A program made the translations under genes and the position numbers. From Volvox africanus (lineage: Eukaryota; Chlorophyta; Chlorophyceae; Chlamydomonadales; Volvocaceae): 64,000 bases of DNA. This document shows positions 61,739-64,000 of this stretch, piece after piece; position 1 is the stretch's first letter; each line of letters begins with the position of its first letter. The stretch spans positions 1,383,501 to 1,447,500 of the forward strand of contig BSDZ01000112.1 in NCBI GenBank assembly GCA_030268105.1, in the 5' to 3' direction. Below the pieces are notes generated by a model. It was not told the origin of the DNA. It did not search any database and saw only the letters and a list, made by a program, of their open reading frames with translations.

Positions 61739-64000
61739 TGTTAAGGAGATAGAGGAAGTATACCGCTGCAATGATGTATTACAGTAGTCAGAAGAGGTCA
61801 GAAGTATAAGACACTAGACGATTGCTAGCTGTTGGGTGACTATTGCAGAGCTCAGGTACCCTTAAATATTAGTTCTAATGGCTTCTGATCAACAACTCCC
61901 TGGAGCACTGCAGTATGCAGCTCTCTACCATTGGGTAGTTGCCCAGCACCTACCACCAGCAACTTCCTACCACTTGGCTGCTCAGCACCTATCACCTTGC
62001 ACACTGCAACTGCCTGTCACAACTGCCGCCCTGCAACTGCTAGATAGGTAACTGTGACGGTTTGCACCGTCCACAACTTAACAGACACATGTTGGAAGTT
62101 AGGAATATAGACCTCAAGGAGATGTATTCAGCCCTAGGTCTGAGGGTTTTGCCTTTCCTTTCTTATATGAGAGCAACTCTCTCGCGTCAATTTGTTAAGT
62201 TCTGGACGGTGCAAACCGTCGCTGTTACCTATCTAGCAGTTGCAGGGCGGCAAGGTGGTAGCTGTGACAGGCAGTTGCAGGGTGCAAGGTGGTAGGTGCT
62301 GGACAGCTGCCAAGTGGTAGAAAGTTGCTGGTGGTAGGTGCTAGGTAGGTACCCAAGGGGAGACACTTGACTGCATAGACACGTGACTGCAGTGCGTTGG
62401 GAGTGGTTGATCAGAAGCCATTAGTAGTATTGAAGGGTGCCTGAACTCTGCAGTAGTTACCCAACAGCTAGCAATCGTCTAGTATCTCATACTTCTGACC
62501 TCTTCTGACTACTGTAATACTTCATAGCAGCAGTATACTTGCTCTATCTCCTTTACACAATTATCCCACCTATCCAATAGGTGGGCGTGTTAAGGAGATA
62601 GAGGAAGTATACTGCTGCTCCTTCACTCGGCTACACCCATACAAACTTACTAATAACCACCTGCAAAACTATATTATTTGATAATGAGTGCATTAAATCT
62701 TCATTACCAAATAAGCCGCTGTTTGTAATACTGTCTTGTTTGTACAAACTTACGCTTGTGATTTAATTAGCCAAAATTGGTGCAAACTCATCTTTAAAAA
62801 TCGATACCAAACTTAAATTTCTAAAGATTTAATTTCGACATTAACAGACGGGGTTTTTGATGAGGTAACAAGATGGCAAAATCGGCCACTTGATAGCGTT
62901 TATATTTGGACTGTATCCATGTAAAGTCCCGGGATAATAATATTGTAATTAACAAGGCTGTGTTTTTAACCGCTCCATTCAGTAAGAAAGTTAGGTGTAA
63001 AATATTCCATAAAAAAATACTTTTAAAACCCATCCCACAAACTAAAATGCTATTTAACTTTAAGGTTAAAAGATGATAAACCCTGGTTATACTATTCTCA
63101 CTTACTCGTAACAGATATTGCTGTAAGTTTTTTAGGCACGGCAACACTTATATTTGACTTCACCTAAAGCCTTTGTCATCGCATCAGCCACCATCTTCTC
63201 CGTGGGGCAGTAATTCGCTCAACCTCCCACCTAGCGACCCGCTCTCTGACAAAATGATGCATGACATCAATGTGTTTTGACCGTTGGGACGTCAGGCAAG
63301 GGCCCGAATAGTGATATTCGGTTGCTGAACAATCACTGCGACCTCCACACTTCATACACTCGCGAACCATATGCGGTAAACGTTGTGTAATGATATAAGA
63401 AATATTATTTCTCGGCGATTCCTAACAATATGATGCCTTGCGCCGTAATCTCTCAGAATTTGTTAATCTCGCTAAATCGCTACCATTATATGTATTTAAT
63501 GTAATAGTCAGCTAAGCGCCCGGCCCCTCCCTGGGCCGTATTACTTGCTGTCATTCATTTGTATATGAGTGTTGCTCAATCTGAACATTTAGAACCTGTA
63601 CATATGACTTTACAACAAAGAACTCTGAAGTGCATACATGGCTGTTCATGGCTAATTTTCTAATGATCTAACTATCTAATTATATTCTGGAGCAGCAAGC
63701 TGCCGGAGTGAGCAAGTCTGGGTAACGATCCGGGAAATTTGGAAAAAGCAAACCAATAGTAGCCAGGCAACAATGTCGCCAGATGGACCCGAACAAAGCA
63801 ACCAAGAGCCACAGTTACACATCGAGCAGGCCCCCAAAATAGCCTTATCCGGCAAGCATAAGGCATAGCAGCTTGGCGTAGGCGTGAAAATTGACCATGA
63901 AAAGGAGCATGGGTAAGACGATGATGAACCAAATGCTTTCCAAATCCAGACTTACTACAAGGCAGAATAGTTAAATTGTTGCACAGGATGGAATTGTATA
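61739..64000. repeat. Tandem array unit 7 (cut by the window end)
   Basis: LTR 61739-62083 with one 105-bp repeat. It has the same acttttaaaacc variant (near 63020) as unit 6. The array continues past the window. Confidence 0.95.

Noticed and set aside
46829..64000. CRISPR array or rDNA as an explanation of the tandem repeats
   Set aside because: The units are about 3 kb with no short repeat-spacer pattern and no rRNA-like sequence.

Overview
The window looks like nuclear DNA of a green alga, most likely a volvocine or other chlamydomonadalean species. I infer this from GC-rich exons split by many short introns with CAG|GTGAG-type donors, long low-complexity insertions inside conserved proteins, TGTAA motifs where poly(A) signals would be expected, and plant-type protein families. 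No prokaryotic operon structure is present. Exon models were built by hand from reading frame, splice signals and intron phase, so the conserved cores are firmer than the gene ends.

Region 1 (about 0.9-5.1 kb): a minus-strand nucleosome assembly protein (NAP1/SET family) gene, head to head with the next gene across 364 bp. Region 2 (5.1-14.8 kb): a plus-strand gene of at least 15 exons for a ChAPs-family protein (Chs5-Arf1-binding, BUD7/BCH1-like), with one 1.9-kb low-complexity exon. Region 3 (16.2-21.2 kb): a minus-strand Raf-like protein kinase gene of eight exons, all phase 0. Region 4 (25.0-28.2 kb): a minus-strand plastid NOG1-like GTPase gene (PDE318 type) in which the exons for the middle of the G domain are not found and one exon has a +1 frameshift. 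Region 5 (28.6-39.9 kb): gene-poor, with Copia relics, two related tandem-repeat patches and two incompletely modelled plus-strand genes (33.3-34.1 kb and around 36.6-36.9 kb).

Region 6 (39,978-44,233): a complete but decayed Copia LTR retrotransposon on the minus strand. It has a perfect 5-bp target duplication (gacac), a primer-binding site matching the anticodon arm of initiator tRNA-Met, a polypurine tract, an internal gag-to-integrase deletion, stops and frameshifts, and two nested insertions, one of them SINE-like with a 16-bp target duplication.

Region 7 (43,677 to the window end): a nearly identical tandem array of 2.94-3.15-kb units. Every unit begins with an LTR of this Copia family and continues with the DNA that lies just right of the Copia insertion, then an oppositely oriented solo LTR with its own target duplication (caatt), a relic Copia 3' end split by an AT-rich insertion, and about 1.4 kb of unrecognised sequence. 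The left edge of the array is visible. The simplest reading is a young satellite created by unequal crossing over between two Copia LTRs, and this is the most interesting feature of the window.
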